This document shows, in pieces, positions 31,347-33,234 of a stretch of 33,234 nucleotides of DNA. Each line of letters begins with the position of its first letter. The first letter of the stretch is position 1. Below the pieces are notes generated by a model. That model saw only the letters and a list, made by a program, of their open reading frames with translations. It ran no database searches and was not told the DNA's origin. The stretch is from Pelargonium cotyledonis (Eukaryota; Streptophyta; Magnoliopsida; Geraniales; Geraniaceae), in NCBI GenBank assembly GCA_036897625.1, contig JAYMTA010000255.1, positions 1 to 33,234 on the forward strand. The letters run 5' to 3'. The translations under genes and the position numbers were made by a program.

Positions 31347-33234
31347 TTACTTGACTGTTTCGGTGGCTGGCGAAGAGGACAAACCATTTCCAGCTGGAGA
31401 GGACGAAAGCTGGTTTCGCTGCGATTTTGCTGGCCTCTTCGCTGACTCTGATTTCGGCCCTGCGGGTTGTCGCACCTTCACTCCTCTTATCAACTGCGAG
31501 CGAGGTCACATTTAATCAATCAGATACAACAAATGCAATGAAATGTAACTTTCACGCTATATTACTCGAGAATTATAATTGAAATCTACGAATTTACTCG
31601 TGTATGATACTTATAGACACTTATACACTCTTAAAATGCTTGTTGGATACTTGATTTTACTTGTCTCAACACTCGAAACAAATTGATGGGCATGACTTTT
31701 AACAACTTATATGCACAAATATAAATTAAATTTGAACACTCAAGGTACTTACGTATTTGCCACATTTGACATCCGAGTAGATGACTATAAAATCGCCTTC
31801 TTGAAGCCCATTGGCCCGAACAAAATCACCTGAATTGAAGAGCATAGATTTTGCTAAGATACTTACCAAACTGCATCAATATGTTAATTCCAGTATTGAT
31901 CAAACGTCAACTATGCTAACCTGTGTTTTCAAGGAGGTACATTCTGCTTTTATTGTTCGGCCAAAACCTGAAACTCCACGAACAAACAAAAACAAAAAAA
32001 GGAAAGGAAATCGATTCAATTCATATACAAAAACAAAATCAAAATCATCTTAATAATTAGAATGCAGTTGCGAAATAGGGTTTAATTTGTTCATTATGTA
32101 GAATACCTGTATCGCATGTTCCACACCCGAGATGTTCCAATGTCTTCCATGGATATGGTGATGCCATCTCTGGCCTCCAATTCCGGTAGATGGGTTTCTG
32201 CTTCTTTCTGGTACACAATTTCAATAAGATTAACGTCATGGGTTTCTGCTTCTTTCTAGTTTCAATTCATTTATATGGTTTGCTAAAAATCAAATGCAAC
32301 ATTTCAAATAATTACATGCGCAAAATTTCAACGAAGAGATTAATGCTAATTAATTACTTACTTTCGGCAACACAATTCTTCCAAGATTACCAACATCACT
32401 CTGCTTCAACACTTTCTGCAACAGAAACCTCAAATTCTTCTCCGGCTTCCATCCCTAAATGCACGATTATTAATATATCAACAATCAAATTAAAAATCAA
32501 TAACCGATCAATAACCAATTCCTTAATTGTAATTAGTCTAATATAATTACAATCACCAACCTGTCTCCGGTCCATTGTTGTGTTCTTGCTAGCCATTAGT
32601 GCGCCTGGCCGATCAATTGGGCATGTCTTCATTGCATCCACGGGTGGTAGCGCCGGATTGGCTTGACCCGCAACTCCAACTGTTCCATTGGGCCAGTGGT
32701 ACATCCAATTGGCTTGACCGGCGGTGGTGCAATTGTCACTTCCATGCCTTGCATGTTGCTGATCTGGGTTCTGATTCTGGTTCTGATTTTGCGGGTGGCT
32801 CCGGTGGTGTGTAAACAACCGTCTCTGCCGAGCCATCCTCTTCTTTCTAGCTTCTTTCGTGGCCGAAGAGCCAAGCCTCACTAGCCTCTCACCATTTCCT
32901 TGGAAATACTGGTGTTGGTACTGATTATTGTATCCAACAAAAGCCCGATTCGGGTCCGGATACGAGTTGTTATAAGGAGACGATAGGAAGGAAAATTGCG
33001 AAGCTGGCCATGTCTGAGCTGTGTCGATCATGTGATAGTCTTGTGGATATGTGACCACCGGAGGAAAACCCTGCGCCGCCGCGGGATCGTATTGAGGAGG
33101 CTGAGGAAGCCATTGGGAGGGTTGTGGGAAATTAGGGTTAGGGTTTTGAAAGATCGGTGGCTCTTGTGGTGGCGGTGGTGGCTGGTAGGAAAGATTGGAA
33201 GCTGCCGCGGCGGCAGCTTCTTCGCCTTCTTTGA
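31347..33234 (-). CDS. ABI3: ABI3 B3-domain transcription factor, 5' end outside window
   Basis: Six minus-strand exons: >33234-32561 (exon 1, continuing past the window edge), 32454-32362, 32207-32107, 31967-31921, 31829-31753 and 31493-31347. All borders are GT-AG and phases agree. The visible part of exon 1 is Pro/Gln/Asn-rich and includes the B2 basic stretch [15 protein letters not shown] and MDRRQ. Exons 2-6 encode the DNA-binding B3 domain: [82 protein letters not shown], then LIRGVKVRQ and a Ser-rich tail. ABI3/VP1 binds RY elements and works with bZIP factors to drive seed maturation genes under ABA. The A1 and B1 regions and the start codon lie to the right of the window. The frame is open to the last base. 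Confidence 0.97.

Noticed and set aside
31811..32053. 80-codon plus-strand frame in the ABI3 gene
   Set aside because: It overlaps ABI3 exons and introns antisense; no support.
1..33234. CRISPR arrays, rRNA genes, bona fide tRNA genes, bacterial operons
   Set aside because: None seen; the only tRNA-like sequences are SINE heads.

Overview
The window is nuclear DNA of a eudicot plant. The genes have short introns with GT-AG borders, the intergenic DNA is AT-rich, and there are tRNA-derived SINE remnants. Every recognisable protein is plant-specific: a PL1 pectate lyase, the pseudokinase TMKL1, a DYW-type PPR editing factor (LPA66 type), a small plastid membrane protein, an RGF-receptor LRR kinase (RGI2/RCH1 type) and the 3' two-thirds of ABI3. 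I cannot name the species.

Layout, left to right: 1-2220 holds GC-rich islands, one flanked by a target-site duplication and ending in poly(A) like a retroposon, then a compact promoter. 2368-7374 (+) is the pectate lyase, 7 exons. 8482-11722 (-) is TMKL1, 2 exons, tail to tail with the lyase. 11723-16220 is AT-rich gene-poor DNA with transposon scraps and one hairpin. 16221-18122 (-) is the intronless LPA66 homologue. 18944-22619 (-) is a 4-exon gene for a 168-residue two-pass plastid protein. 22620-26034 is an intergenic span with a SINE. 26035-29820 (+) is the RGI2-type receptor kinase, 2 exons, with an Au-like SINE in its intron. 31347 to the right edge (-) is ABI3, exon 1 cut by the window end, tail to tail with the kinase.

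Two points stand out. First, gene content and order combine two Arabidopsis segments: pectate lyase-TMKL1-ABI3 (chromosome 3, around At3g24650-24670) and pectate lyase-LPA66-RCH1 (chromosome 5, around At5g48900-48940). The window therefore looks like the unfractionated ancestral block. Second, the stretch from the 5' part of LPA66 through the promoter of the plastid gene was duplicated in tandem and the two copies then lost complementary parts. The left copy lacks exon 1 and core promoter of the plastid gene; the right copy keeps exon 1 and promoter but has lost exons 2-4 and most of LPA66. One gene now appears to be spliced across both half-copies through a 2.7-kb GC-AG intron containing an LPA66 pseudogene fragment.

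The genes are not a pathway; they are neighbours by ancestry. Their roles are cell-wall pectin cleavage, membrane signalling, plastid RNA editing, plastid membrane function, root-meristem peptide perception and seed/ABA transcription control.
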